Source of the DNA: Chitinophagales bacterium
GTDB lineage: Bacteria; Bacteroidota; Bacteroidia; Chitinophagales; Saprospiraceae
Direction of reading: 5' to 3'
NCBI GenBank assembly: GCA_013297745.1
Contig: JAAFIM010000003.1
Span: 55,790 to 119,789 of the forward strand
Length of the DNA stretch: 64,000 nt
Shown here: positions 36,223-44,722 of the stretch, one piece after another
How positions within the stretch are numbered: the stretch's first letter is position 1
Layout of the letters: every line of letters begins with the position of its first letter
The notes under the pieces: generated by a model
What the model saw: the letters and a program-made list of their open reading frames with translations, nothing else
Told to the model about the DNA's origin: nothing
Databases searched by the model: none
Program-made: the position numbers and the translations under genes

Positions 36223-36756
36223 TTAGCCTTCACGCTCTTCCAAAGTTTTGAGTACACCTGCGATAGTGTTGCCTCCTGATTGAAGCGCACCAAGCAAGTT
36301 CTGCATAGGAGATTGAAGCATTCCAATAACATCGCCAAGCAATTCTGCTTTGGATTTGATTTTGGTAAGTGCATCCAAGCTTTCATCACCCAAAAATACA
36401 GATGTATCAATAAAGGCTGCTTTGACAGCAGGTTTTTTGTCACCAGCTCTAAATTCTTTGATTAATTTGGCGGGTAAATTACCTGTTTCAGAGAACATAA
36501 CAGTAGAAGGACCTTTGAGAGCGTCATACAATCCACTGTATTGCACCTTAGTTTCTTCTTCAGCCCATTGCAAGGCTTTTTTAATCAACTTATTTTTTGC
36601 TACGTGGATGGCTACACCCTGCTCATAGCATTTGTAACGTAGTTTGTTGATTTTTTTTACTGGAAGCGTTGAGCAATCGGTAATATAAAAATATTTGTTA
36701 TCAATGAATTGCTGTTTGAGCTCTTCAATGAGGGAAGTTTTTTCCGTTTTATTCAT
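36223..36756 (-). CDS. rplJ: 50S ribosomal protein L10
   Basis: 177 residues. Base of the ribosomal stalk that carries L7/L12. N-terminal KTSLIEELKQQFIDNKYFYI and HVAKNKLIKKAL are typical. The C-terminal helical tail (PMQNLLGALQSGGNTIAGVLKTL) binds L7/L12 dimers. It starts 21 bases after rplA, leaving little room for a long L10-binding leader between the genes. Confidence 0.97.
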   Translation of the reverse strand: MNKTEKTSLIEELKQQFIDNKYFYITDCSTLPVKKINKLRYKCYEQGVAIHVAKNKLIKKALQWAEEETKVQYSGLYDALKGPSTVMFSETGNLPAKLIKEFRAGDKKPAVKAAFIDTSVFLGDESLDALTKIKSKAELLGDVIGMLQSPMQNLLGALQSGGNTIAGVLKTLEEREG

Positions 36757-36777
36757 GACTTATGATGGTTTTGGCAG

Positions 36778-37470
36778 CTATTTAATGGTTTTGGTATCAA
36801 TTTTAATCCCTGGGCTCATTGTTGAGGCTGCATAAACGGTTTTAATGTATTGGCCTTTTGCAGATGAAGGTTTCATTCTATTGAGGGTAGCGAATACTTC
36901 TTTGGCATTTTCTGCAAGTTGAACGGGGCTAAAACCCACACGACCTACAGAGGTATGAACAATACCGTATTTGTCTACGCGGAAGGAAGTTTTACCTTTC
37001 TTAATCTCGCGTACTGCTTCTCCCACATTAAGAGTAACTGTACCAGTTTTAGGGTTGGGCATTAGGTTACGAGGACCTAAAATTTTACCCAATTTACCAA
37101 TTTGAACCATCACGTTAGGTGTTGCTACTATAACATCTACATCAGTCCAACCACCAGATACCTTTTGGATATACTCGTTGAGTCCTGCGTAATCAGCACC
37201 TGCGTCTTTTGCTTCTTGCTCCTTGTCGGGAGTACAAAACACGAGTACTTTTTTCTCTTTTCCTGTACCGTGAGGTAAGGTGATAGTACCGCGAAGATTT
37301 TGGTCAGCTTTGCGTGGGTCAATACCCAAGCGCACATGCACATCTACAGAAGCGTTGAATTTCGCAAGATTCACGTCTTTAACCAGTGACATTGCTTCCT
37401 CTATAGAGTAGAATTTATCAGCTTCTACTTTTTTATTAGCTTCAACACGTTTTTTAGCTATTTTTGACAT
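36778..37470 (-). CDS. rplA: 50S ribosomal protein L1
   Basis: 230 residues from the ATG before [14 protein letters not shown]. An upstream in-frame start adding seven residues (MRNPNFK) is possible but does not fit the family. Landmarks: [20 protein letters not shown] and [14 protein letters not shown]. It binds 23S rRNA at the L1 stalk and often represses its own operon. Confidence 0.97.
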   Translation of the reverse strand: MSKIAKKRVEANKKVEADKFYSIEEAMSLVKDVNLAKFNASVDVHVRLGIDPRKADQNLRGTITLPHGTGKEKKVLVFCTPDKEQEAKDAGADYAGLNEYIQKVSGGWTDVDVIVATPNVMVQIGKLGKILGPRNLMPNPKTGTVTLNVGEAVREIKKGKTSFRVDKYGIVHTSVGRVGFSPVQLAENAKEVFATLNRMKPSSAKGQYIKTVYAASTMSPGIKIDTKTIK

Positions 37471-37548
37471 TTTAAAATTTGGATTGCGCACTTATGTACA
37501 GCTTAGAGGTATGAGCAAAGTGCGTTTAAAATAAAATTTTGATAAGAC

Positions 37549-38004
37549 TTAGTTTGCCCAAGGCGCATTACCAGCTATGGTAATACCCATACTACGGGCA
37601 GTACCAGCAATCATTTTCATTGCGGGGTGCAATTCAAAACAATTGAGGTCAGCCATTTTGTCTTTAGCGATGGCTTCTACTTGTTCCCAAGTTACAGAAC
37701 CTACTTTTTTACGGTTAGATTCAGGAGAACCTTGCCCTTGTTTCAACTTTGCGGCTTCAAAAAGTTGCACAGTTGCTGGGGTGGTTTTAATAATGAAATC
37801 GAAAGACTTGTCTTTGTAGACAGTAACGATAACGGGCAATACTTTGCCCATTTTTTCTTTATCTTGTGTAGCAGCATTAAAGCGCTTGCAAAACTCCATG
37901 ATATTCACCCCTTTTGCCCCTAGTGCTGGACCGATGGGAGGTGCTGGGTTTGCTTGACCGCCTTTAACTGTCAACTTGATAAATGTTTGAATTTCTTTTG
38001 CCAT
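37549..38004 (-). CDS. rplK: 50S ribosomal protein L11
   Basis: 151 residues: [28 protein letters not shown] at the N-terminus in broken form, then [12 protein letters not shown] and a C-terminal rRNA-binding domain ([20 protein letters not shown]). It is the base of the GTPase-associated centre. The usual nusG-rplK-rplA order holds. Confidence 0.97.
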   Translation of the reverse strand: MAKEIQTFIKLTVKGGQANPAPPIGPALGAKGVNIMEFCKRFNAATQDKEKMGKVLPVIVTVYKDKSFDFIIKTTPATVQLFEAAKLKQGQGSPESNRKKVGSVTWEQVEAIAKDKMADLNCFELHPAMKMIAGTARSMGITIAGNAPWAN

Positions 38005-38034
38005 TTTGGTTGTTAGCGTAAGATTATAATAAAT

Positions 38035-38625
38035 TTATAGCTGTTTTTCTACTTGTAAGAAGCTCAGTTCCACCTCTGTACCGCGTCCAAATACGCGAAT
38101 AACCAATTTGATTTTCTTTTTTTCTTCATTAACCTCTTGCACAACCCCTAAGAAATTCTGGAAAGGTCCTTCTATTACTTTGACTTCTTCACCCACAACA
38201 AACACTGTTTCTTTTGTTGCTTCTTCTTCCTCATCAGCACTATCAATCATTTGAAGTATGCTTCTTGCTTCCGAATCACGCATAGGTATAGGTTTTTCCT
38301 TACCTAAGAAGTGGATTACGTCTTTAATATCTACTATTTTGGGTAGGATGCTATCTTTTACCCAAGCTTGAGGGTCTGCTTCCACAAAAATATAGCCAGG
38401 CATTTGTATCTGTTCTACATATACAGGGCGCTGATTGCGTATCTTTTTTTGTTTTTTAACTGGCAAAAGAACTCTGCCTATCAAGCTTTTTTCTTCGGGG
38501 CGCAATCTAGATAGCTCTAATTCTATCATTTCTTGAATTTTGCGTTCCTTATTAGATACAACACGAAGAGAATACCATTTAAAAGCAGGATTGCTGGTAA
38601 TTTCTTGTTCTATATTATCAGACAT
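38035..38625 (-). CDS. nusG: Transcription termination/antitermination protein NusG
   Basis: 196 residues. The NGN domain begins WYSLRVVSNKERKIQEMIE and includes QMPGYIFVEADP. The KOW motif is GEEVKVIEGPFQNFLGVVQ. NusG couples RNA polymerase to Rho or ribosomes. The acidic stretch between the domains (DSADEEEEATKE) is a mild oddity. Confidence 0.97.
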   Translation of the reverse strand: MSDNIEQEITSNPAFKWYSLRVVSNKERKIQEMIELELSRLRPEEKSLIGRVLLPVKKQKKIRNQRPVYVEQIQMPGYIFVEADPQAWVKDSILPKIVDIKDVIHFLGKEKPIPMRDSEARSILQMIDSADEEEEATKETVFVVGEEVKVIEGPFQNFLGVVQEVNEEKKKIKLVIRVFGRGTEVELSFLQVEKQL

Positions 38626-38640
38626 AATGTGAACTAAGGA

Positions 38641-38808
38641 TTAGGAGTACAATAAGTTAAATATAAACGCCCATGCAAAATCTATCAAAAAAATAAGCAG
38701 CCCCACAAAAATGGAAGCTACTATTACCGTGATAGCGGATTTGTACAAACTTGGCCAAGTTGGCCAAGTTACGTTATATTTTAGCTCGTCATAACTTTCT
38801 TTAAACAT
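38641..38808 (-). CDS. secE: Preprotein translocase subunit SecE
   Basis: A 55-residue single-span protein: MFKESYDELKYNVTWPTWPS is the SecE amphipathic segment with the conserved VTWPTW, followed by the span (SAITVIVASIFVGLLIFLID). It sits between tRNA-Trp and nusG, its normal place, with 15 bases to nusG. Confidence 0.93.
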   Translation of the reverse strand: MFKESYDELKYNVTWPTWPSLYKSAITVIVASIFVGLLIFLIDFAWAFIFNLLYS

Positions 38809-38854
38809 AAAAGTATGGAGTTTTGTAGTGAAGATGATAAGTTCTTAACGATAG

Positions 38855-38927
38855 CACGGGCGGAGAGGCTCGAACTCCCAGCCTGCGGTTTTGGAGACCG
38901 CTGCTCTACCAATTGAGCTACGCCCGT
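38855..38927 (-). tRNA. tRNA-Trp (CCA)
   Basis: 73 nt cloverleaf on the minus strand. Acceptor ACGGGCG/CGCCCGT, anticodon loop CTCCAAA gives CCA. All stems pair. The 3' CCA is not encoded. It lies between tuf and secE. Confidence 0.95.
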
Positions 38928-38930
38928 ATA

Positions 38931-38965
38931 AAAGAGGTTAAACCTTTTGAAAGGCTTAACCTCTG
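38931..38965 (-). terminator. Hairpin after tuf
   Basis: AGAGGTTAA.CCTTT and AAAGG.TTAACCTCT form a long stem. On the minus strand TTTTAT follows, just before tRNA-Trp. It probably gives partial termination after tuf and may also serve in processing of the tRNA. Confidence 0.65.
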
Positions 38966-38994
38966 TATGAATTTATAAAAACGATTGTTTTTAA

Positions 38995-40182
38995 TTATTC
39001 TATTATTTCGCTTACACGGCCTGCACCTACAGTACGGCCACCTTCGCGGATTGCAAAGCGCAACCCTTTTTCCATTGCTATGGGAGCAATAAGCTCTACA
39101 GTCAATGCAAGGTTGTCACCAGGCATAACCATTTCCACGCCTTCTGGTAAGGTGATAGCACCTGTTACGTCAGTTGTACGGAAATAGAATTGAGGGCGGT
39201 ATCCGTCAAAGAAAGGTTTGTGGCGGCCACCTTCGTCTTTACCTAAAACGTAAACTTCACATTTGAATTTGGTGTGAGGCAATACGCTATTTGGTTTGCA
39301 AATTACCATTCCACGACGTAAGTCATCTTTCTCGATACCACGCAATAGAATACCAGCGTTGTCGCCAGCTTCACCACGGTCAAGTAGTTTGCGGAACATT
39401 TCAACACCAGTTACGGTAGAAGTCATTTTTTGTTTGTTGAAACCAATGATGTCAACAGGTTCGCCAGTTTTAACAACACCACGCTCAATACGACCAGTGG
39501 CAACAGTACCACGACCAGTGATAGTGAAAACGTCCTCGATTGGCATCAAGAAAGGTTTGTCTACTTCGCGAACTGGTTGAGGGATATAAGAATCTACAGC
39601 GTTCATTAGCTCCATAATAGTAGCTACACCTTCTGCATCACCAGTCAAGCCTTTCAAAGCTGAACCTTTGATGATTGGAGTGTTGTCGCCATCAAATTCA
39701 TACATGCTCAATAATTCACGAACTTCCATTTCTACGAGTTCAAGCATTTCTGGGTCTTCAACCAAGTCAACTTTATTCATAAAAACTACAACTTGAGGAA
39801 CACCAACTTGGCGAGCCAAAAGAATGTGTTCGCGAGTTTGTGGCATTGGACCGTCAGTAGCTGCAACTACAAGTATAGCACCGTCCATTTGAGCAGCACC
39901 AGTAACCATGTTTTTTACATAGTCAGCGTGACCTGGACAATCTACGTGAGCATAGTGACGATTAGCAGTTTCATATTCTACGTGAGCGGTGTTGATAGTA
40001 ATACCGCGTTCTTTTTCTTCGGGAGCTGCGTCAATTGAATCGTAGCTACGATGTTGAGCAAGACCTTTTTCAGCCAATACTTTGGTGATAGCTGCGGTTA
40101 AAGTAGTTTTGCCGTGGTCTACGTGACCGATGGTGCCTACGTTTACGTGGGGTTTGGTACGTACGAACGTTTCCTTAGCCAT
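38995..40182 (-). CDS. tuf: Elongation factor Tu
   Basis: 395 residues. GTP-binding motifs [18 protein letters not shown] and NKVD are all intact; domain 2 and 3 follow in normal order. It delivers aminoacyl-tRNA to the ribosome. It is preceded by four tRNA types and followed by tRNA-Trp, secE and nusG, the usual arrangement in this phylum. Confidence 0.98.
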   Translation of the reverse strand: MAKETFVRTKPHVNVGTIGHVDHGKTTLTAAITKVLAEKGLAQHRSYDSIDAAPEEKERGITINTAHVEYETANRHYAHVDCPGHADYVKNMVTGAAQMDGAILVVAATDGPMPQTREHILLARQVGVPQVVVFMNKVDLVEDPEMLELVEMEVRELLSMYEFDGDNTPIIKGSALKGLTGDAEGVATIMELMNAVDSYIPQPVREVDKPFLMPIEDVFTITGRGTVATGRIERGVVKTGEPVDIIGFNKQKMTSTVTGVEMFRKLLDRGEAGDNAGILLRGIEKDDLRRGMVICKPNSVLPHTKFKCEVYVLGKDEGGRHKPFFDGYRPQFYFRTTDVTGAITLPEGVEMVMPGDNLALTVELIAPIAMEKGLRFAIREGGRTVGAGRVSEIIE

Positions 40183-40239
40183 TTGAGTGATTACGAATTA
40201 ATGAGTTGAAAGAAATAATTTCTGATATTTTGTATCCTG

Positions 40240-40311
<72 letters not shown>

Positions 40312-40322
40312 TTTAAGTGATG

Positions 40323-40395
40323 AGCAGGCGACGAGGGTCGAACTCGCGACATTCAGCTTGGAAGGCTGACGCTCTACCAACTGAGCTACACCTGC
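40323..40395 (-). tRNA. tRNA-Gly (TCC)
   Basis: 73 nt on the minus strand. Anticodon loop CTTCCAA between TCAGC and GCTGA gives TCC. Acceptor GCAGGTG/CGCCTGC pairs with one G-T. Confidence 0.95.
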
Positions 40396-40406
40396 GGAAT
40401 AAAAAG

Positions 40407-40489
40407 TGGGGGTAGACGGATTCGAACCGCCGAAGTCGTAAGACAACAGATTTACAGTCTGTCCCATTTGGCCACTCTGGTATACCCCC
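40407..40489 (-). tRNA. tRNA-Tyr (GTA)
   Basis: 83 nt on the minus strand with a long variable arm. The anticodon loop around CAGACTGTAAATCTG gives GTA. Acceptor GGGGGTA/TACCCCC is perfect. Confidence 0.95.
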
Positions 40490-40527
40490 AAACTTTGCCA
40501 AATTTAAAACGATATTAAAAAAAGAGG

Positions 40528-40601
40528 AGCCGGTGGAGGGATTCGAACCCACGACCCCGAGATTACAAATCACGTGCTCTGGCCAACTGAGCTACACTGG
40601 C
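40528..40601 (-). tRNA. tRNA-Thr (TGT), copy 2
   Basis: 74 nt on the minus strand. Loop TTTGTAA gives TGT. Mature sequence identical to the copy at 40640-40713. The stems carry three non-pairs: A4 against C69 in the acceptor (GCCAGTG/CACCGGC), T against T in the anticodon stem (CGTGA/TCTCG), and T against T in the T stem (GTGGG/CCCTC). Confidence 0.9.
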
Positions 40602-40639
40602 TGCTTTTGTTTGCAGTGATATTTAACGACAAAAAGAAG

Positions 40640-40713
40640 AGCCGGTGGAGGGATTCGAACCCACGACCCCGAGATTACAAATCACGTGCTCTGGCCAACT
40701 GAGCTACACTGGC
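40640..40713 (-). tRNA. tRNA-Thr (TGT), copy 1
   Basis: 74 nt, first gene of the tRNA-tuf unit on the minus strand. Same sequence and same three mismatched pairs as the copy at 40528-40601. Flanking bases (GCTTTT.TTTGCAGT) are also shared, which shows a recent tandem duplication of about 110 bp. Confidence 0.9.
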
Positions 40714-40771
40714 TGCTTTTATTTGCAGTTAAATATCTAACAACTTTTTACTTGTTGCTTAATTGCGAGTG

Positions 40772-40802
40772 CAAAGGTACGATGTTTTTTTATTCCCGCA
40801 AA
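40772..40802 (-). promoter_or_regulatory. Promoter of the tRNA-tuf-secE operon
   Basis: On the minus strand TTTG (40799-40802), 19 bases, TACCTTTG (40772-40779). Full consensus, 58 bases before the first tRNA. Confidence 0.8.
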
Positions 40803-40925
40803 TTTTTTTTCAAAAAAGTAGCATTTTTTTTCAAAAAAACGCATTTTTTTATCAAAAAAGGACTTTTTTATTTAAAAATCGTAATTTTAGACTTTCAAAA
40901 CTGCATTTTATACGAATTAAAAAGT

Positions 40926-41222
40926 TTATGGTCTAACTTTTTCTTTGTGTTTAATCAATTGTTTGCGCATAGCCTCACCGCATAAATCTATAGCTTCCTC
41001 AAAAGTTTTGCAAGTTTCTTTGGCTACAAGGGTAGCGCCTGCTACTATAGTTTTGAGTTCGGCTACTTTATCCTGCACTTGTCCTGTGCGTTCCAATTTC
41101 AGAATAACATCAGTGCTAATAATGGCATCAAAATATGTTTCCAACTTAGCCACTTTTTTGTTGATAAACTCTACCAACTTTTCGTCTGCATCAAAATGCA
41201 CGGATTGAATTTTAATTTCCAT
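40926..41222 (-). CDS. hpf: Ribosome hibernation-promoting factor, short form
   Basis: 98 residues beginning MEIKIQSVHFDADEKLVEFI, with the basic C-terminal end (AMRKQLIKHKEKVRP) that contacts 16S rRNA. It is the short HPF/YfiA type without the dimerisation domain. It stabilises inactive ribosomes under starvation. It has its own promoter at 41314-41344 and stands directly upstream of the tRNA-tuf promoter. Confidence 0.9.
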   Translation of the reverse strand: MEIKIQSVHFDADEKLVEFINKKVAKLETYFDAIISTDVILKLERTGQVQDKVAELKTIVAGATLVAKETCKTFEEAIDLCGEAMRKQLIKHKEKVRP

Positions 41223-41313
41223 ATTTTACCCAATTTTTTGATAAAAAAAATAATTATAGATAAAAAAGCTGTTTCTTTGCGCTGAGCTATGCCTTTAACT
41301 GCTTATGTGGGGG

Positions 41314-41344
41314 CAAAGTTCCAATAAAATTTTATCCCTGCAAA
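41314..41344 (-). promoter_or_regulatory. Promoter of hpf
   Basis: On the minus strand TTTG (41341-41344), 19 bases, GAACTTTG (41314-41321). The -7 box keeps TTTG but has GA in place of TA. It lies 92 bases before the start. Confidence 0.55.
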
Positions 41345-41445
41345 TTTTTTCACCTTTTTGTTAGCTATTTTTTGCAAAAAACGTCTTTTTTTAGCATTTT
41401 GTAGACATTTTAAACCTATTTTAGCATTTTGATTTAGATAAAATT

Positions 41446-42000
41446 ATGAAAAAAAATTTTTTAGCCGCCTTTTGTTTGTGTTTGTGGGCTTGTCAAAACG
41501 ATTTAGAAGATGTAGCCCGTATAGAATTGCAGTCAGAGGCAGGAATAGAACGCGCTGAAGACATAGAAATTTATTACAGCGATTCAGCTATAGTGCGGTT
41601 TAAGATTAAATCCCCGCTGATGCTATATTATATGGACATCAAAAACCCCCGACGTGAATTTCCCAAAGGCATCGCAGCAGATTTTTTTGATTACAACCAA
41701 CAGCCCAGCAGCCAACTTTCAGCCCGTTATGCCATACAAACCGAACTCAATCAAAAGATATTATTGCGCGACAGCGTAGTGATTTGGAACAACAAACAAG
41801 AGCGGCTAGAAACGGAAGAGCTGCTTTGCGATGAACGGGCTCAGATGATTCATAGCGAAAAATTTGTCAAAATACAAACCCCAACCTACACTATGTTTGG
41901 GTATGGATTACATTATAATTTGGAGACTACAGATTGGACTTTGGATAAAGTTAGCGGCACGATATTAACCAACAAAAATGGAGACACGGATTTGAACTAA
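41446..42000 (+). CDS. lptC: LPS export protein LptC, lipoprotein form
   Basis: 184 residues. A short signal with cysteine at 16 (FCLCLWACQND) suggests a lipoprotein, which is common for Bacteroidota LptC. The LptC/OstA fold follows: EIYYSDSAIVRFKIKSPLML, then REFPKGIAADFFD and LRDSVVIWNNKQERLETEELL. It receives lipopolysaccharide from the inner-membrane LptBFG complex and hands it to LptA. No other lpt gene is in view. Confidence 0.85.
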   Translation: MKKNFLAAFCLCLWACQNDLEDVARIELQSEAGIERAEDIEIYYSDSAIVRFKIKSPLMLYYMDIKNPRREFPKGIAADFFDYNQQPSSQLSARYAIQTELNQKILLRDSVVIWNNKQERLETEELLCDERAQMIHSEKFVKIQTPTYTMFGYGLHYNLETTDWTLDKVSGTILTNKNGDTDLN

Positions 42001-42032
42001 AAAAAATTCCCATTATTAAAATTTATAAAGTT

Positions 42033-42497
42033 ATGCGCAGCATTTTTTTTTCCACCCTCGCCATATTAATTTTTGCCCATTGCGCTAAAAAAGATGATTT
42101 TGCGGAACAAGACGACATACTCATCCGAAATTATCTGCAAAACAATCAAATCAGCAATTACCAACGCGATGACGAATCAGGTTTGTATTGGTTTTATACC
42201 CGCTTGGCTCCCACCGAGCGCAAAATAGAGCCTTATCACACTGTAGAATTAGACTATCGCGCCCAACTGTTGGACAGCACCATTATATATGATTGGGGCA
42301 GACCACAAAGGGTAAAATTAAGCGCAGCCATTGTTGGTTGGCAGTTGGGTTTATTATATTTTACTAGAACTTCGGCGGGCACTTTGTTGGTGCCTTCGCG
42401 TTTGGCTTATGGCAACGAGGGACTTTCGCCCAACATACCCCCCAATACCATAATTAAATTTGATGTTGATATTATAGAACTACACCCGCATTTTTAG
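42033..42497 (+). CDS. FKBP-type peptidyl-prolyl isomerase, lipoprotein
   Basis: 154 residues. Signal with cysteine at 17 (ILIFAHCAKKDD) indicates a lipoprotein. The C-terminal half is an FKBP domain: VELDYRAQLLDSTIIYD, AIVGWQLGLLYFTRTSAGTLLVP, SRLAYGNEGLSPNIPPNTII, FDVDIIEL. It helps proline isomerisation in the periplasm. It lies 32 bases after lptC on the same strand. Its end overlaps the convergent MFS gene by 18 bases. Confidence 0.88.
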   Translation: MRSIFFSTLAILIFAHCAKKDDFAEQDDILIRNYLQNNQISNYQRDDESGLYWFYTRLAPTERKIEPYHTVELDYRAQLLDSTIIYDWGRPQRVKLSAAIVGWQLGLLYFTRTSAGTLLVPSRLAYGNEGLSPNIPPNTIIKFDVDIIELHPHF

Positions 42498-43685
42498 CCC
42501 CAAAACAAAAACTGCAGACAAACAAAGCGCAAACCAATAAAAAGGCAATTCGGGCGAAATTAAAGATAAACCGCTACAAATAAAAGTGGTGAAAAAATTA
42601 GCCACAGCATTGAGCCCTTGAGCTATCCCGAAAACTTCTCCCCTATCTTCATCGTTAGTTTCTTTTCCTATCAACCCGTCTATTACACCCATAATATAAC
42701 TTATTGTCAAACAATCAATAATACAGATTAAATAAATCTCCAAATGGGTAGTCGCCTGCGCATAAGCCAACAAAACCAGCACCCCTACCGCTGAACAAAC
42801 CAAGATAGCGGTTCTTTTATTGATACGTTCGGCAAAAAATCGGAAAAAGATAAGACTGGTTCCCGCATTGAGCAATCCAAAAAACATAAAATTATAAGCT
42901 ACCTGCTCACCCGAAAACTGCAAATTTCCCAAAGTCAAATAATTGACATAATACCAATAATAGCCCAAACACAAAGTCACCAACATCTGCATCTGTATTA
43001 AAATTAGCAAATTGGGATTTTTTTCCGATTTTTGTTTTAATCTTTTATACAGACTTTTTATATTGAGCGAACGATACAACAGCATTTTGACCTCTTGCCA
43101 ATCTATCCTCGCATTGGCTGGCAAATTGGGATGCATTTCTGGCAAAATCCAACACAAACCTATATTAAAAACAGCCAAACATAAAGCTATAGCTATAATT
43201 ACAGGCAATTGCTGCTCTTCTGACAAATTAAACCAAATCAAAATACTACCCGTCACCGCAGGGCCTATCACCACCCCCAATGAAGCTATAGAACCCTCCG
43301 TACCCATATTTTTGTACAAATCTTCTGGTTTGGAAATATCGGTAACGGCAGCCCTTATCGCTGTATGAATACCATTCGTCAACCCATCTCCAGCCCTACT
43401 AATATATAAAGCCCACCAACGCTGGGGCAATAACATCAGATTAAAAAACAAAGTCCCCACAGCCGCCAGCAAAAATAAAGGCCGTCGCCCCAATCTATCC
43501 GCCATAACCCCCAATATCGGCGCACTAAATAATTGTATCCCCGTGAATAAAGCCGTAGAAAGCCCCAGCCAAAATTGTGGCGCCTCCAGCCCTTTTACCA
43601 TCTTGGGCAAAACAGGACTAAGCATAGTGCCCACAATTATATCCACAAATACTATCAAATATATGATTTTCAATCGTTTATCCAT
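42480..43685 (-). CDS. MFS transporter
   Basis: 401 residues with about twelve membrane spans. The loop 2-3 motif GVMADRLGRRPLFLL is the MFS signature, as in drug/H+ antiporters of the TetA-like group. A long charged loop (about 185-225) divides the halves. Substrate unknown. It has a consensus promoter at 43726-43757 and a 12-bp inverted repeat over it. Confidence 0.88.
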   Translation of the reverse strand: MDKRLKIIYLIVFVDIIVGTMLSPVLPKMVKGLEAPQFWLGLSTALFTGIQLFSAPILGVMADRLGRRPLFLLAAVGTLFFNLMLLPQRWWALYISRAGDGLTNGIHTAIRAAVTDISKPEDLYKNMGTEGSIASLGVVIGPAVTGSILIWFNLSEEQQLPVIIAIALCLAVFNIGLCWILPEMHPNLPANARIDWQEVKMLLYRSLNIKSLYKRLKQKSEKNPNLLILIQMQMLVTLCLGYYWYYVNYLTLGNLQFSGEQVAYNFMFFGLLNAGTSLIFFRFFAERINKRTAILVCSAVGVLVLLAYAQATTHLEIYLICIIDCLTISYIMGVIDGLIGKETNDEDRGEVFGIAQGLNAVANFFTTFICSGLSLISPELPFYWFALCLSAVFVLGLKMRV

Positions 43686-43725
43686 TATACTGTTATTTTT
43701 AACCCCCTTTTTTAGAAAAAAGGCG

Positions 43726-43757
43726 CAAAGATATTTATTTTTTTAATACTGTGCAAA
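43726..43757 (-). promoter_or_regulatory. Promoter of the MFS gene
   Basis: On the minus strand TTTG (43754-43757), 20 bases, TATCTTTG (43726-43733): full consensus, 41 bases before the start. Confidence 0.75.
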
Positions 43758-43826
43758 CATTGTCAAGTTTTTTTCATTAATTGAAAAATAAAGTTGTTTT
43801 TTTTTGAAAAACACTTGCACAGTATT
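43745..43826. promoter_or_regulatory. 12-bp inverted repeat between divergent genes
   Basis: AATACTGTGCAA (43745-43756) and TTGCACAGTATT (43815-43826) are perfect reverse complements, 58 bases apart. The first overlaps the -33 part of the MFS promoter, the second lies on the side of the 43901 gene. They look like paired operator half-sites. Confidence 0.5.
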
Positions 43827-43900
43827 TTCAAACGCTTTATATTGCGGGCGTTTTTACACAATCATATAAATTTTTAAACTTTTAAAAATACAAAATTCTT

Positions 43901-44593
43901 ATGTTCAATCCAAAAACAGCGAAATTAGCTGACTTAAAGTCAAAAGACATCAACAAAAACATCCTTAAAAAACTTGCTAAAGTTGCCAAAGACGAGAAAA
44001 GCGCCGTGCCTTTTTTCTGTAAACACAACTTCAAGTTCTCTGACGGGGTAGAAGGACCTTTGCTCGCAGCTGGAAAAATTAAAAAATACAAAGCTGAATA
44101 CAAAAAACTAAAAACAGCAGATGAATTCTCTGGATTGGTTTATGTACAAATGAGCGACAAAGGCATTCCTACTACAGTATTTATGCCCGCAATTGGTAAA
44201 TTACACACCAAAGACAGCATCCTGAACAAAGCTATGAAAGCTATGTTTACTAGCGCTTGGGCTGGTTATAAAGTAGGCGCAGAAATTGACGAAAAAGCAG
44301 CAGAAGCCGCAGAAGATGCAGCAGAAGCATTGGCAGATGTAGAAGTTTCAGAAGATGAAGCTACTTCAGAGGCAGCTCCTACCGCCGAAACCAAAGAAGC
44401 TCCTGCTAGCGCAGATGCTCCTGCTACAGCTGCTGCTCCCAAAAAAGGCGCAGAAAAATTAAAATCTGATGTAGAAGCTTTGGAAGCCTTGCTTGAGGCG
44501 ATGAAAGGCAACCAAGATGCAGCAAAGCACTCTGAAATGGATGCTGAATTTAAAAAATTGGTAAGTGGCATCAAAGGCGATAAAAAACAATAA
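43901..44593 (+). CDS. Lysine-rich protein with acidic-alanine linker, head of the hydrolase cluster
   Basis: A 230-residue protein I do not recognise. Residues 1-130 are compact and lysine-rich (DLKSKDINKNILKKLAKVAK, FFCKHNFKFSDGVEGPLL, FSGLVYVQMSDKGIPTTVF). Residues 130-185 are an Ala/Glu/Pro linker (DEKAAEAAEDAAEAL, SAAPTAETKEAP style). The C-terminal 45 residues are helical (LEALLEAMKGNQDAAKHSE), then FKKLV. The tail loosely resembles the N-terminal segment of the hydrolases that follow (LKAKLLSIINEYK..AKNNEFK). There is no signal peptide. A terminator separates it from those genes. Function unknown; partnership with the cluster is a guess from position and tail. Confidence 0.65.
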   Translation: MFNPKTAKLADLKSKDINKNILKKLAKVAKDEKSAVPFFCKHNFKFSDGVEGPLLAAGKIKKYKAEYKKLKTADEFSGLVYVQMSDKGIPTTVFMPAIGKLHTKDSILNKAMKAMFTSAWAGYKVGAEIDEKAAEAAEDAAEALADVEVSEDEATSEAAPTAETKEAPASADAPATAAAPKKGAEKLKSDVEALEALLEAMKGNQDAAKHSEMDAEFKKLVSGIKGDKKQ

Positions 44594-44619
44594 TCGCTAA
44601 ATCATCCCACTACTTTATA

Positions 44620-44684
44620 AAAACGAATTTTTATCCATTACAACCTTATGATGAGCAACTGATGGGTAAAAATTCGTTTTTTTT
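44620..44684 (+). terminator. Terminator after the 43901 gene
   Basis: AAAACGAATTTTTA.CCAT, long loop, ATGG.TAAAAATTCGTTTT and eight T. Stem of about 17 bp. Confidence 0.8.
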
Positions 44685-44722
44685 ATCAAAATATAACCAT
44701 AAATCAAATAAAACTCAAAAAT

